64,000 bases of DNA from Monarcha castaneiventris obscurior (GCA_026261815.1 JAMPIT010000350.1:620001-684000); one strand, 5' to 3'. Shown: positions 23,102 to 38,053, counted from the stretch's first letter. A program made the numbers and translations. Notes: generated by a model from the sequence alone, not told the origin.

Positions 23102-24682
23102 CTAAAAGCAGGAGCAGGAAATCGGACAGTAGCACAACCTCATATGTTTATTTTAGAAAAATAAGTAAACATTGAACAAGCCCTTGCAGGCTCTTTGCTG
23201 GAGTCATATAAAAGATGCAGCTCCCCTTTTCTTCAGGCAGGCTTGAAAAAGGAGGCAGCTATTTAAAAAACCAACAAAGCATCCCAAATGAAAAATAAAG
23301 ATTAATTCATAATACAAATGCAAGTATTATTTAATACATAACTGCAGATTATTTCAGCATAACAGTAATTTAATTTGTTAAACTGAAACCCAGTTTTACA
23401 TTATTTAGTTTCAATTTGTTTTCATTTTTGACATAATAAGACATTGAAATTAAAACGAGTAATACAGTCTGGAAATTTTTTTAATCAACAAGAGTTTTGA
23501 CACTGCTATTAGGTGGACCAAGATTTCACTCTGTGTGTGTGTCTATGTGTGCGTGTTGTTTAACTACATGACATCTGAAACTTCAAAACTGTTAACTTAA
23601 TTTGAAATAAAAATTACACAGTATAACAAACAGTGCGTTGCAAACCCCGCAGTGCCACAAGATGGCAGGAAGGTACTGTATTATCTGAGTAATCACCTCA
23701 TCGGATCAGCTGTGCAGGATTAATGATTTTTACTTTTCAAAGAGGTAAGGCTTTGTTTCTTCAGAATTTTGATATCATTTCCATGCTAAGTAGCAGGGAT
23801 AGAAGTACTAATTAAAAATCATGAGAAGGAAAGAAAAAGCCCAATCTTAGCAACAAGGTAGTGATTATGTTGCTTCTTTTGACCATTACCTAGAACTGCT
23901 TCATTTGCACATCCAGGCACTGCAGGATCAGAATTGATACCTATTAGGTTCTGATAAGGAATATTCACTCACCCTTCCTGATGACACCAGCCAACACTAA
24001 ACAGGTGAATATGGAGGCTAGAGAAAGTGAGACAACTGGTGGTCTCTGCATACATCGGTGTTAGCTTTCCTATTCCCTGGACACGTATCAAAGAATGTGG
24101 AATGTGGGTTGCACCCACACTGCAGAACACAGACTCACGTCCTTGTTCCCAAGTCTGCATGTTCTCACCCACTGTGTGAGGGTTGTAGAATGTAGAGGGT
24201 AGAAATGTAGAGGGTTGTGTGTGCGTGCACGCACTCCCAGCAGATCCTGTGCTGGTTCCACAGGTGCCCCACAGCTGCCAGTCCGGGTGAGCAGAAGCTG
24301 TGCCCCAGCAGGTCCTTTACTGGGAATGCATTGTGTAGTGAGTCCAGACTCTGACTGCCAATCATTGGCAGGAGTTAAATTTTACACACAATCTTGATGC
24401 AGTTGTCTAATTTACTGAGACTATTTCAATTCTTCCTTTTCTTTTTGTTTTCCTGTTTTTTCATTAAAACCAGAACTTAAAAGAAGACAGTTTGTGCTTG
24501 TGAGAAAGTTCAGTTGTGTCTTCGAATTCTGAAGAAGCTAAATCCAGCTGATAACTTAAAACCTAAATCCATGATATCTAAGTACAGTCACTGAAACTTC
24601 ATTTTTTATCCTCAAATCTGAAAACAGCTCAAGCAATATTGGCTTATCACCGCTGGCCAGAGTTAGGAGAAGATTTCTTCTT

Positions 24683-24742
24683 CTCTGATCCTCAAAGGTC
24701 CCTTACAATCCAAATCATTCTACGACTTGATGTTTCTATGAT
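24683..24742 (+). mobile_element. CR1 tail remnant
   Basis: About 60 bases match the CR1 3' end, with AAAGGTCCCTTACAATCCAAA followed by an ATTCTAYGA-type tail and a TTTCTATGAT end. The 5' part is truncated, as usual for CR1. Confidence 0.65.
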
Positions 24743-27570
24743 CTGCCTCTCCCTGACACCTCCTGGGTTCGTCACCTTCAACTAGTTTAAATTCCAGATT
24801 GATAAATAAATAAAATACTAACAATGGGTAAATGCATCATGGCCCCATATTGAGACCACATCCATAAAATAATTTGATGCCTTACCCCATGAATCTGAGA
24901 TGGCACAAACTTCTGTCATGATCATGCTGTGTACAAGGGCATGAGCACAAGTCTGTTCTGCATCAGACAACTAATAAAGCATTAGTAATCTTTATTAAGC
25001 AATGTTTGGGATTTAACAACTTTTGTATGAATTTTTGCTTTAGATCTCTAGGTTTATACTTCTATGAAATGGAAAATCAGTTCTTCCCTGAGTGATTAAT
25101 ATGGGAGGTCTGCTTCATGGGAATATATTTCAGTGCATATTTGTATGCATTATATACTGAAAAATTAAACAAAGTTTCTATTTTCAATCTTTAAAATCTA
25201 ATATATTTTCATAAGTTAGTGTCAAGGTAGTTGAATATAACTTTGCCTTAGTTTGTCTTAACAAAAAGCTTTAAACATTGAAATAGCTCATGTTCTTTTG
25301 TAAAGTATTTCACCTATGTAAGCAATCTATATGCAGGCATAAATTTTCATTTTTAAGCTCTATTGAATGTCACAAGACTGCAGACTGGGACAAATTTCTG
25401 AGAGTATATCAGAGCTGGAGTTTGAAAAGTGATCAAACATGAGAGAAATATTTCTTACTTTCTACCAAAATTAATGCTGGCAAGAAGCCTACAGACTTCG
25501 GAAGCACTTAGATTTATGATATGACATACACATAATTTAAACTACATTGCAGGATTACATTTGCTATATTAATCACAAACCTAAATTTCTGCTGTTTATA
25601 AAGGTCCTATTTCTAGATTAGCTCAGGGTGGATCTGCCTAATCAAGCACGTCATTGAAGCTTCCTGGCAATGCAAACTGTTGTGAATCAGTGACCTGAAC
25701 TATACTGTGTGAGATTCTAGCAAAGGCAAGAGTCAATAACACTAATGATGCATTTCTCTGTACAGCATTCAAAGGTTCTGTGTCTGAAGTCCAGATGTAC
25801 TCAACAGGAAACAGGTACCTAGTGGAGAAACAGCCTGACTGAGTTGAACCTTGAGTTTGAATGTCCCTTCTCAGTCCCCACACTGATCTGCATCCCTCGG
25901 GTGTCCCGGCAAAACAGGAAATCAGTTTGTTTGCAAATGCTGGAGGGTGCTTGGAGAGTAAGAGGGCAGAAATTCGTTGTCTTAGAGTTTTTGGTCATTT
26001 CATAGAGTTTGAATTTGTGCATTAGAATGATGAGGGAATATTTTGTTACCAGTCACTTTATCTTTTTTTTAAAATTACAGACACATAAATTACATTTAAG
26101 AGGATGAAGTGAATGATGTTTATCATCTAGGGGAATTAATCTACGTAATGTGCTGTCCTAAATGTGACATCTGTCACAGCCTCTATCTCACTTGGGAAGA
26201 TGGATTCTGTACTCATGAGTAGCTTCTAGGTACTGTTGTAGCCGCCAGGGTCAATTAGCAAGGGGTGTGGTGCAAGAGAAATTGATCTGGACACCACAAC
26301 ATTTGATGCCAAGGACCTGACAGCCCATTATATGCGTCCTGAGGAGTACTCTGGACTAGCCGTTGCCTACTGGATGCCCAGAAAGGTAGGAGCACATCAG
26401 GTGATCTCCAAGAGATCACAGCTTTCAGATTAGTTTAACCCAAATGTCACCCTGTCCACGTACCCAAAACAGTTCCACAATGGAAATCAAGATGTGGAGA
26501 GCTCAGGACATTGGGAGATTTCCCTCAAAAGCATGTTTCTAATTCAAATTAAGACACTCAAGTAGACATATCCATGGATTGTAAGGCAATGCAAGCCACG
26601 CCTGGGCCCACCTGCAGAATAGTTATTTTGCCTTGCTCCCCTTCATCCCAACCCCTGCAGCTGGGTAAACTGTACCATGTCATCTTATGAAAGGCAGGGA
26701 AGGGTGAGGGAATAGGTGGTTCCTGGTAATATTTTACAGCTCTGTCATTTGCTGGATATTGGGTCTCCATATTCCATTGCAGCTAAAGCAATTGATTACA
26801 GCAAAGGTAATATTTTCATTGCTATCTTCTTACTAGTTGGTAAGACAGTTCCAGGAGTCAACTATACTGTCTTGTCTGGCTGCCAAGGAAATTTGGTCCT
26901 GATGTGTGCTAAATAATTCATGAAGGACTGTGTGAAAAATATTCTGTGGGAACCTAGATAGCATCCAGGGTCTGGATCTGAAACCATCCCAACAACCTAA
27001 AGGCTTGGAGATTCCCCTTTTCCTATAATCATGTTGCTAACTTGTGGAGATGCCAGATCACCAGAAATTGCTCAGTTGGCTGTTAGGGAGGATGTGAGGG
27101 CAGTGAGAGCCTGCAGCAGTCCTGGTAAAGAAGCAGCTGACACTGCCTGTGCACGCTGCAGGAATATTGATCTCTTTTTTCATCCTGGTCTGTCAGGAGT
27201 CAGAAGGATACCTTACAGATCTTGTAAGTACACAAGGCACTAGAAAACCATTTCTAGCACTGCAGAAAGAGTCCCACAAGTTTCCTACTGCAGTTTGGGG
27301 TTGCTTGACCCTTAGAGCAGGACAGAAGAACCAGCCTGGTCTTGGGTAATTGTTTATTCTTTCCTTCTGACCCCTTTTGGACCTTTCCATGAGTCATCAT
27401 CTCTCCTGAATTCAATGGGAAGAGAATTCCTCGGTATGACCTTAGATAGAAGTTGCCCATCTGTAGGCATTATTCTCAGCACCTACCTAAGGAAGATAAG
27501 GGTTACTGTAACTGGACTGAACAGGTCCAGGATCGACACTACCTCTAATATTGTAGTGCACCCAGCAATT

Positions 27571-27722
27571 GTGAATGGCCCATCCCTGGAAGTGTCCAAG
27601 GTCAGGCTGGATAGGGCCCCGAGCAACCTGGTCTAGTGGAAGGTGTACCTGCTCATGATGGGGGTTGGAACTGGATGACCTTTAAGGACCCTTCCAACCC
27701 AGACCATTTTGTGATTCTATAA
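27571..27722 (+). mobile_element. CR1 3'-end fragment
   Basis: Reads CCCATCCCTGGAAGTGTCCA, then GAGCAACCTGGTCTAGTGGA, then a GGTTGGAACTGGATGACCTT block and a final TTTTGTGATTCTAT. These are standard blocks of the CR1 3' end in their usual order. It is 5'-truncated and antisense to SGCG. Confidence 0.93.
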
Positions 27723-27916
27723 TCAAACATCTTTTTCACATTGTTAAGTAAGGAAGAAACCCTCACATGCCTTTGGCATGGAAAAAGAAATCCTGCCATG
27801 AACACCTGCCGCAGAGTTCATCTGACTTTGTAAAGGTTTAAGTGGAACAGGAATTAAATTACACAGTGACTAGAGGTCATGGAGCAGAGGATGATTAGAA
27901 AAGGCAAGAAATGAAG

Positions 27917-27933
27917 AGAAAAAAAAAAAAAAA
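27917..27933 (+). repeat. A-rich homopolymer run
   Basis: An interrupted poly(A) run inside a purine-rich stretch (about 27890-27960). No CR1 or retrocopy tail is recognisable next to it. Confidence 0.7.
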
Positions 27934-30900
27934 TGAGGAAAAAAGGGGGAAAAGGAAAATCTTTAACCTGTCAAGGAACTAATGTTTTGAAAGGCAAAAA
28001 AAGCAACCTAGAGGATTCTGTGGGCTTAATTGGCCTTGATTCTCTGTAGATGTCTGCTTTGAGACCTGCTTTTTGAATGCACATTAACCTTTAAAAGGCA
28101 ATAGGAGTATATTGACTTTTTGATTAGTCTGGAAGGCAGTCTAATTCCCCAGCCATGCAGCCAGACATTGTAAGAGAGTAAACCATAGGCAGAGCATGCA
28201 CTAGTTGCACAGGAAAAAAGGACTGTCAGCATTTATTTATGGTGCAGTATACACAATTTCAAACCATATCCCTTCTTTATGAGGAAGCTGGATTCCTGCT
28301 GACATGAGCTGAGCAAAACTGGGCTGGAGTTCTATAGGTGGAGAGTGAGCAGCAGGCATAGAGAATGCCAACTACCAATCCCCACCCATGTTCACTTATC
28401 TCCCAGCAGCTTGCAGTTTTGAGGTCAGGCGAGTGGGGAGGGCGTTCAGGATGCAGCAAGAAGAATATGATCACCCAAAGCTGAGGATCTTGGTGTTCTG
28501 CCTTGTGGCTTTTGGCTGCTTGCCAGAAGGTCCAAAGGCAAAGAAGGACGAAACAACAGGGCTGAGATCTCAGTCTCAGTACATGCCTCATTTCGGTATT
28601 TTTTAAAAGTATTTTCTTTGGAATGGCTCCTAAAATTACATCTCCTTGCAAAGAGGAAAAATGAGTTTCACAGCATATTCCAGCAACCATGTCTATCTTA
28701 AGGACATGGAAGTATCAGTATTCAACAGTAAACTGCGATAGCTCTTACTGAATGTCAAAGAATAGAAAGTACTAATGACTCATTAAATCTTCTTCCCTGA
28801 TCAGTTTCAGCATCATAATGAAAATATAGCAGTTACTTAGTCAAAGCTTAGCACAAAATTCTGATTTGACATAACTTCTATAAATCTTTCAAATGCTGAC
28901 TGGTTTTTCTTTCTAAAATATCCCATTTTGTATCACATATACTGAATTCCTTCTTTTAGAGGTGGAATAATCACTTCCCACCCGGATGATATTGCCTTCC
29001 GTATTTCCTTTGTTCACTTCGACGTTCTAAATCTGAACTTCACGGAGTTAAACTAAATGAAATATAATGAGAAAAATTGACTGAAAAACTGCATCCATTA
29101 TTCCTTCTCAAGCCCGTTAGTTGGTCAATGGTTATAATATATCTCCCAATTTTTGTAGCTTAGTTCAAAAAAATAATTTTCCAAGGGTTATTTCCTTTGA
29201 CAGTTGCCTGCACTAGGACGCATATTCTGTTTCAGTAAGACTAATGTCAATATCTACATCTCCTTTACACTGAACACTAAGTTATTATTTATGCCACAAT
29301 AAAATGTAATATGCAAACCAGTATGTTTTTGATGAATCAAAATTTAACAGCAATTATCATAAATTAAAAAAAAAAAATAGAACATTTATTTATTTTCTAC
29401 CAAGTAATCTGGCTCTTTCATTGCAGAAAAATTTACAGGAAAACTTAAGAGTAGCATGAGATGCAGCTTAATATTAAAACTGTACTTTCAACTTAACTAT
29501 GCCAAAATTATTAATTCAAATAAAGTTTTTGTGCCAGTAATAAAAAAGATCACCAGTCTCTTGTGAAAATACAGAAAAGTTGTCTGATAACATTGTAAGA
29601 AAACCCACAGGGTACAACTGAATTATTTACTGATAAACATACTATGAAAATGTCTGTTTAGAGGCAATTGTATGTACACAGGAACCCCATTAGAGAAAAA
29701 TTATGTGGCTGGAATATAAGCAGCTGCTCATAAGGCACCTCATTTTTCCAGGAATTCTGAAGCTTTTAAAAAAAAATCTTCAGTGACCCTATGTTGTAAC
29801 TTAAAGACTATAACATGATATGGCAATTTATTCCAATTTGGTTTTTAAAGTAACGTTTTTTTTCTTGATTCTTCTGCTTATTGCTTAAATGTATTAATGA
29901 AAATGTCATTTTGGAAGGTCCACCTTTTGTCTCCAATCACTTGGGGAAGTCTCAAAATATACTGTGCTTTGCTGACAGCTTGTAACATCTCTGACCTCTG
30001 AAAACAGACAGAAATGTACCTTGTAACGCACCGAAACATCCCAAATACTTTAATAACAGGAGAACTATCCCGAAATAACTACACAACGCTGTAGTAGGTG
30101 CTGCTTTTTCTGGTAGTTTTCTTTCTCCAGACAATCACGTTCATGCACATAGGCAGTCCGTCCTAACGTGTGAAGCACAAGGCAGTCACTACTCACAGCA
30201 GTACAGGACTTTTGTATGGCATGTATAATATTGCAGCAGGATCCTTTCCTTCATGTTTATTAGACTCCCCTCCCAGAGTGTTGGTAGAGCCTAGGAGCAC
30301 TTCATTACTCAACCCTTTCACGGCTGAGCTCTTGTATCTGAAGGGGAAAAAACCTCACTGAACCACTTTCGAACTTCCCTTTCTTCCAACTCTTGGGAAG
30401 GGGTTTTCATCATACACAACACAGCTGGGCTTACTGAGCTTGGCTGGAATGAAGGGGAGTCCCAGTGAAATGGTAAAATCGTGGAATGGAGAAACCAAGA
30501 AATCAGATCACAAATACTCACTAAGCAACCTATAGGAAATGCATTTTCTAAAGTTAAACCAATCTTATAGTGACCTTTTAGAATATTGAGCCACTGTAGT
30601 AATGGATCTTAGACTCCTTGTGCTTTTTACATTAAGACAATCATTGTATGAAAATGAAATCATAATTAATCAGATTCTGTTGTAAGTTCAATTTCCCATA
30701 GAAAAATGAATCCATTTATCCTTATTTATTCCTATATTAAATAATTTTATCCATGGATTTATTACAAGCTTATAGCTCAAAGATCTTGGATTTGGAGTCA
30801 AGTCTGTTACTTGCCCTCCGGCTTCATCACGGTGTCTAACTTTTACATATTCCAACATTAGAGATGTAGGACCCAGGAAACCCAATTGGATTGTGTTTCT

Positions 30901-31464
30901 CTAATGATGTCTGTGCTAAGGACTGTATCAAAGAAAAGCAGTAACAATACAAGATTTTCATCCTTTGTTGTGTTTCAGGCTGTGGGCAATCTGATGATCC
31001 AAGATTAGAAGAAAAGGGAGATTGTGCTATTTTCCTGATACACATTTGAATATTCACAAGCTTTAAGGAATAAGGCAGTTACAGGAAGACATTGGAGATG
31101 AATGTGCAAAGTAGGATAGAAAAACAGAAAAATCCTCCAAACAAGAATTGCAGGACCCAAGGGAACAACTGTAGAAGATAATAACAATAAATGTAAATAC
31201 ATGGGAGGCAGAGGCACAATTATCAAGATTAGTATAAAAAAGAAGTCTGAATTTGATGCAGAAGATACGAAGAAGGTTTTGAAGGAAGAAGAGATTCAGA
31301 AACTTGATAGCAATGAAAACAATTAGACTGTATTTGAAATTCTCAAAAACTTTAGTGAGTATAAGACAACCATGGATTTTTACCAAGAAAGGATACTTCT
31401 TTTAGGTAAATATGATGGTGTCATGACTTTCCTGAAAAGAAAAAGTCATAGTATTGCCAGGGCC

Positions 31465-31487
31465 TCCAAGCTAATTATTAGCTTGGA
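31465..31487. repeat. Short perfect inverted repeat
   Basis: Ten-base arms TCCAAGCTAA (31465-31474) and TTAGCTTGGA (31478-31487) are perfect reverse complements around a 3-base loop. It lies deep in SGCG intron 6 with no other feature nearby. Confidence 0.85.
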
Positions 31488-32047
31488 AGGACTCATTACC
31501 TCATGCCTGATATCAAACAAGAGCCAGTAATTGGCAGCATTTTCTAATCCTAGTTACATGGTTATATAAACTATGATTAGGAATTTAGATGAATTTATGA
31601 AATATTGGGTTACAAGTGGAAAAGCTTTATTGTGCAGTTTGAACATTTCCCAGCACTTGCTTCCAAGTGCCTTGTTTCTTATGATGAATTTTCATTTCTT
31701 CAGACCTTAACCAAACATGGAGTAGTTGGCAAGTGCACAATTCCTCTAAAGAAATGCAGTTGATCCCCTGTGCATCCTTCAAAATTAATAGAAAGAAATA
31801 GGTACTGCTAGAGCACAATTAATCTGCTCTATTTTAGATAGCTCTGTAAAATGCCCTCACAGTATCTGTTGCCTTCCACCAAATGGTGATGAGATGTGGT
31901 ACAGGTCTGCACCTAGACATCCAAATGAATTGAATTAATTCCACCTGAACATCTGCCCAAACAGATGTAAACCCCTGGGAGCATGCTCCAGGGATATCAC
32001 TCTCTGTGTGGGCGGCTTGTGGGAGGATCCTTTTCCACTTCAGTGAG

Positions 32048-32089
32048 TGAATGAATGAATGAATGAATGAATGAATGAATGAATGAATG
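32048..32089. repeat. TGAA tetranucleotide microsatellite
   Basis: About ten uninterrupted TGAA units in SGCG intron 6, likely polymorphic in length. Confidence 0.97.
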
Positions 32090-35000
32090 GTTTTGCTCGC
32101 ATAGAGAGGAGTATTCTAAACCTGGATGGGCATCTGAGATGCATCTGCTTTTTCTGGGCACACACAGGTCCTCTAGGTTTGGACTCAGTTGTATGAATGC
32201 AGATTAAATATGTAAGACCTGAATGGTAACCAGGAATGTGTGCTGAACCATCAGCTAAATCACATGCATGAACAATGAAGAAATCATTTGGAATCAGAAA
32301 AAATGTTAGGCACACACAGATGAAGAGGTTTTTGTCTGTTTTCAGTTTTTAGCCCTACTCCATACGCATAGGAAGCACAGATGATTTTTAAATAAATTAA
32401 TCTATTGGATTTTTTAAAGCTCATTTTGTCTTATGCTAAAAATGATCAAAGATAATGACCAAGGGCAGAACCCCAAGGCACTCCATTCCTTTTGGGTGAC
32501 ATTCTTAAATGTTGGGAGTATCTGCTGGTCTTGAAGATGTCAGCTGGTGTTTTCTTCAGCACATTTTTCTTTCCTTTAATTTAAATTAAAAAATTCTTAT
32601 CATAGTTTTATTTCTTGAAATACCCCGTGTACCACGATAGTTCTGTATTTATGCTGTAAATCTGAAATGTGTGGCAGCAGATGATTCTAGTAAAGGCTCA
32701 GTTATGAGATTCTGGATTCAAGGGAATTGTTCAGCATAAGCACAGCAGGCACTAACACTGCTTATGGCTTAGGGGGGATCTCTGTGCACAAGCACAATTA
32801 CAAAGCCAGATTTGAATAACAGATGTTTCCAGCTCCCAAGGTTTGGGTTAACAGATTTTTTTTAATGTAATGTAAGCAACATAAAATAAGTGTTCAAAGT
32901 TCTAGGACAAATGCAGTTATATGTTCTCTTAAAAAGAGAATAAAACAGTTCCCACTTTCAATGGCACTTTGAAAAGGCTCTAAAAGCAATTTAAAACAAC
33001 ATTTATAACGTATTCAAAAACATAGCAGATATGATTATCGCAGTGTACTTATTTGTTTACTAGTTCTCCATCCATTTTAAATATTGAGGTGTTTTTTCCT
33101 GTTTTCCCACTGTCACTCAGTGCAGAGTTGTTGAAGGAATGAAGACTAAAGATAAGACTGATATGATTAAAGAGATATGATTAAAATAGAAGCTTCTCTC
33201 AAGACTGACAGTTGTGATGAGGAGTGGTAAGAGCTAATTCAAAAGAGGTCTCTGTGATGACCTCAATTTTATGATGTGCTGACTCTCCAGGTAATTAAAA
33301 ATGACCAAGGCCCCAGTGAATGTGATTAAATCTGGCACATCGCAGATGTTTCCAGCATGCCTATCTTTTTCAAATTACTTTAATAATATTATAAAATAAC
33401 ATCTTATATGATAAAATTTTAATCACATATAATAACAGCATTTGCATCACTGTTGTAAAAAATGAGCTTAGCATTTTCCTTATGAGTAATTTCACAAAGT
33501 TATCTTCCAGGCTGAAATTTGCCATGCCTTTCTTTTATATGTATCTCAAGCAATTTTTTATTTAATATGATGAAGCATAGCAAGATTTCAAATAAGTGGA
33601 GTTCTTCAGTACATGCTGTTCATAGTGTCCACATGTTCTCCATGAAAACAAACACTCAAGTGAAGAGGCTTTGCCAAAAAGTAGGCCATACCCTTTCCTT
33701 TTTGTGATTTGTTAGTACAGGGGCTGAATGTGCCACACTGCCATCAGAGTCCTCACAGCTGAAGTATCACAACTGTGCACACAGTCTGAGGGAGAGGGGA
33801 AAGACTGAGTAGTGATGGTGTGTACGTGTGCATCTTGGAAAACTTGCTCTTATCAGGAAACACTTCCTTTTCTTTATCCAGTGTTTGCCGCACCCACATC
33901 CTTATGGTGGGTGTCTCCTGTTTCATGCCTCCTCCCCAGCCCTCTTGATATATGTGCAGATAGGTATGTAGGCTAAAGATAATGTAAGGGATGATCAGCT
34001 CAACTCAGTATTACATCTTGGATCAGTGACAGCACAATCAGGCTTACAAACAGAGCTCCAGGTGGCCATCTGCAAGGTGCCTAAAACTGTGACAATCACT
34101 AACAAAGTTTTCATGGTGGCTTCTGCTCTGGTGGAATATGCAGTAATCACTGATGACAATTTCACTTTAGCAAACGCACTGAGCAGTCTGACATTGTCAG
34201 GGATCCAGTTCAACAGGTGCATTAATCAATACAACTTTACTCTTTGTGCTACTGACATAAGCAGCCATGGAAAACACTTAAATGACTGTCCCATACAAGC
34301 AGCAAAAACAACTTTTATTGGTTTTAATGTGTTAAGTGACATCTCTGAAAAATTTAGGCTTTAGGAAGAACATCAGCCACATGACTGGAGCAAATGAAAG
34401 TCATTTATGAGAGTGATCGCAAAATTCTTTTCACTTTAAGGTTAATATTTATGGGTAAAATCACTGCTTAAAAGACAACCAGATGTGATGTAATACACAA
34501 GACTTTGCTAATAGTTTTTTTAAATATCCAAGTCAGAAATACTTCTGAAAAGATGATAAACACAATGCCCTGTACTATCCAATCCTTCTAAACTACACTT
34601 TTTTACACATTTGAGTCCATCAGATGAATGGAAAGAAATTTTTAAAGCTTCCAAAAGCAGTATTTGATGGTGTTCCTAGTTAATCTTTACTGATCTCAGT
34701 AAAGTATACGAATGCAAATTTATATCTAGCAAATTAAGGCCAGGGCTCATAAAATTACATGGCAGTAGAAATATTTAGTCAGGAAGCAGAGGTGCCTTGC
34801 AAACACTGAATCATAACCATAGTCTTACTTTCCATTATGTAATTCATTCTCTTCTGACTGACTGGGCTTTTGATTTACATAATGAATGCAAATCAAAATG
34901 ACTGTACTTCAATTAGTTAGATGGTATTTTTAGGCAATTAGCATGCAAGCATTAGTATTACAAATACAATTAAACAATTATTTTGTAAATGTTTTTACCC

Positions 35001-38000
35001 TGGTTGGCTTCTATACATTTCTCTAGATTTCCTTCATAATTCTTACTCATACAGCCGTAAAACTCCACAATTTCAGTTTCCAGCTTTCTCTCTCTCTTAT
35101 TACATAGTTTAACCATGGCAAATGCTTTATTTGCAAAAGGAAAAAAAATATTATCAATGGGGAATGGAAAGGATAAAAAATAAGACTTCAGAAAGAATCA
35201 GAGAGAAGTAGAAGCCATAACTCCATAAGTAGAATTATTGGATGCCACAGAACAGATGTAAAATTAAAGGGCATATGTTAATTATGGAAATATAGACAGG
35301 GAAAGGCCTACCATCAGTACAGTAATTTACCCTAACCAGATACCTACAAAACATATAATTGGCCTTCAAATTACCAATATTTTGTAACATTTAGTCAGGT
35401 ACCAGTAAATATATATTTTTATGCTTTTAAGTGTTGGACAGGTATTTTACTTAAATATAAAGCAATGCTCCTTAAATTACACATTTCAAGTTTTAATTAA
35501 TACCAATATTAAACATTTGTTTAGAATACATCTGTTTCCCTGGGGAATATTGAAATATTATCAGCATATACCCACAAACCATTAAATATACCCATATTCT
35601 GGTAACATGTATCTCTCTATAAATTTATAATCATACTCTGGCAAAATTTGACTCTCTGGAACAGTGATACCATTCCTGCTATAGTGCTTTCCAAAATCAA
35701 GAGATGTGGAATGATATGGATCATTTTGAACTTGGATGTAAAACCTCAGCTGAATGACTGTCAGAATACCACAAGCTGACTGTACTAAAAGTGATTTCCC
35801 ACAGGACTTGTGCTCAGAAGGCACAGTTGCTGGCTGTCAGACAGCTGTACATGGCAAATATGAGAACAAAGATAGTACTAATTCGTAAGCATTATATTCC
35901 CTATTCATAGCATACAGTTAGTTGATAAATGGAAAAATGCCATATTTGTAAGCACATTTCTGTAAGTTTGGGAGATGCAAATGCTCACCTCAGAAACATT
36001 GTTTTGAGATTTAAAGAATTTTGCTGATCCACAGTTTCCCCTTAGAAACCCACAAGCCATGTAGATCACAAGAAGCAAACGGTATCAAAATGACAAAACT
36101 ATGTATGAACTCTGTGTTATTCAAGGATACAAAATTTAGGAGGAATAGAGGAATAGGTTAAATGATATTCTAGGATTAAGTAAGTTGTCAGAAAAATATG
36201 TTAGCATCAGACTGGAAAAAAGTCTAAACTTAGACACCAGTTTTCACAGAGAATGCTATTTGATAACAGGGCGTATAAAAAGGTACGTGCGCCAGCATGA
36301 AACTGTGGATAGCATCAGAAAAGGCTACTTCCAGTACCTAACAGGAACCTGGGGAAAAGAGGGCTTTTAGGAAATTGTTACAAATGTCTCTGTCTACATC
36401 ATCTAGTTACAGTAGCTGCTGTTACAGATTCTTGACCTACATTTTGGATCACAAGGTAAGTGTCTGAACATGAGCTTTCCTTATTCTGTTTAAATTCAGG
36501 TTTTTCTAAGAACAAAGGTGCCTGTTTTCCATTAAAACTTTGCTGCGAGCTAGTTATACATGTCAGCTAAACAAATTCTTGGGAAGCCCCAGGAGACCTG
36601 ACTGAGGCAAGTACTCTAGGTGCCAAATACACACCGAAGTACAAGGCCTAATGAAGAGCTATGGAAAAGGCCACAAAATAGCTTGGCAAGAATGAAGAGC
36701 TGGATTGTGGCAATCATTGACATATTTCTGTTCTCATTAATGACAATTGGCTGTTTTCAACCAGGTGCCTCCTCCAGTGATATTTGTCTGGGAAGGATAC
36801 TTCCTGGATATATCCAAATCTCCCTGTTGACTGTAAACATGCCTTTGAGATGTTTGTCGGACATTTATTACACCCAAGGCCCTGTTTTTAGGTGTCCACT
36901 GGGTCCTAAACTCTTAAAAAATTTTGTAAATGAAAACTAAGTATCTTATGTAGATATAAGAACTCCATTAAAGGGATTAAAAAATAGGCAATGCTATTTT
37001 AAGCTTAGGAAAGCTACAATCATGAAATACAGATTTTGTTGTTTTAATTCTTCCTATGTTAGTGCAAACACATCTCCTTTTCTTTATGAGTGAGTCATAA
37101 ATTTGATCTTTTAGACTGAAAAGGACTCTATAATTTTCCTTCAAATTGCAAATGAAAGGACAGTTACTGACCACAGTATAATTGCATTGCTCTGTCTCCA
37201 TAACTTAGCTATAAAAAGACAAGTTCCAACACACATATCTCTTTGTTTCCAGAAAAGTCTATCTTGAAATTCGGTATTTGGACAAGAAAGTCAGCAGAAT
37301 GTGTAATTCAGAGGCCATTTGTGTCAGCTTTGTTTGAAATTCTCCCCTAAATCTGGATGACAGAGAAGGAATGTGGCCCCTGTTCACATGAAACAAGCTG
37401 AAAAGTTACAAGCATTAACAGCTTTCCAGTCAGCTCCTTGAAACCTGCAACTCCATTTGCAGTGGATGGGGCTTCTCCAAACACTATTCCCCACATTTAA
37501 TGCTGTAGATCATGGCATTTTATAACACAGTTATCCAGCATATCACATCCACATGGCACAGCACAACCACTGAAGGAAAAATAGAGGAAAAATAGCAGAA
37601 GATTAATAGATGGTGAAAGTGTGGAGATAAGGCTCAAGGTAGGCAAATATGTTACGTTACCTATAACTCTGTACTCACTACCCTAATCTGGAAAGGAATT
37701 TAAAATTGCATTTTAAGTTTTCATATTGAAGTGCTTTTCAGTGGGTAGGTTCCTGTATTTAACAGTGTGGAATGAAGCGGAGTATTTATGAAGCATTACA
37801 AAATATCAATTTTTTGGTAAACTTGAGTGAGTTTTTTCACAACATAGTGCATGAATTTTGTTTACACTGACATTTAAGATTACCCTTGAAAGTAACCTTT
37901 TTCCAGCTTGACAAAATGGTCTTTGCCTATGTCTTCACTTACCACCTGCACTGCAGACCAGTGCATTTCCTTCTTAACCTTCCCCAGAAGCCCTTAATGA

Positions 38001-38053
38001 AAAAATGAAATCATTGCTATCTCTGCTTTCAAACTTGACACTGATTATGACAG

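Noticed and set aside
28277..28690. 137-codon minus-strand frame in intron 6
   Set aside because: No family resemblance and no splice or start context; one long frame is expected by chance in 17 kb of intron.
36620..36940. 106-codon frame with a hydrophobic segment
   Set aside because: One membrane-like run in an AT-rich antisense frame is not evidence of a gene; no promoter or homology was seen.
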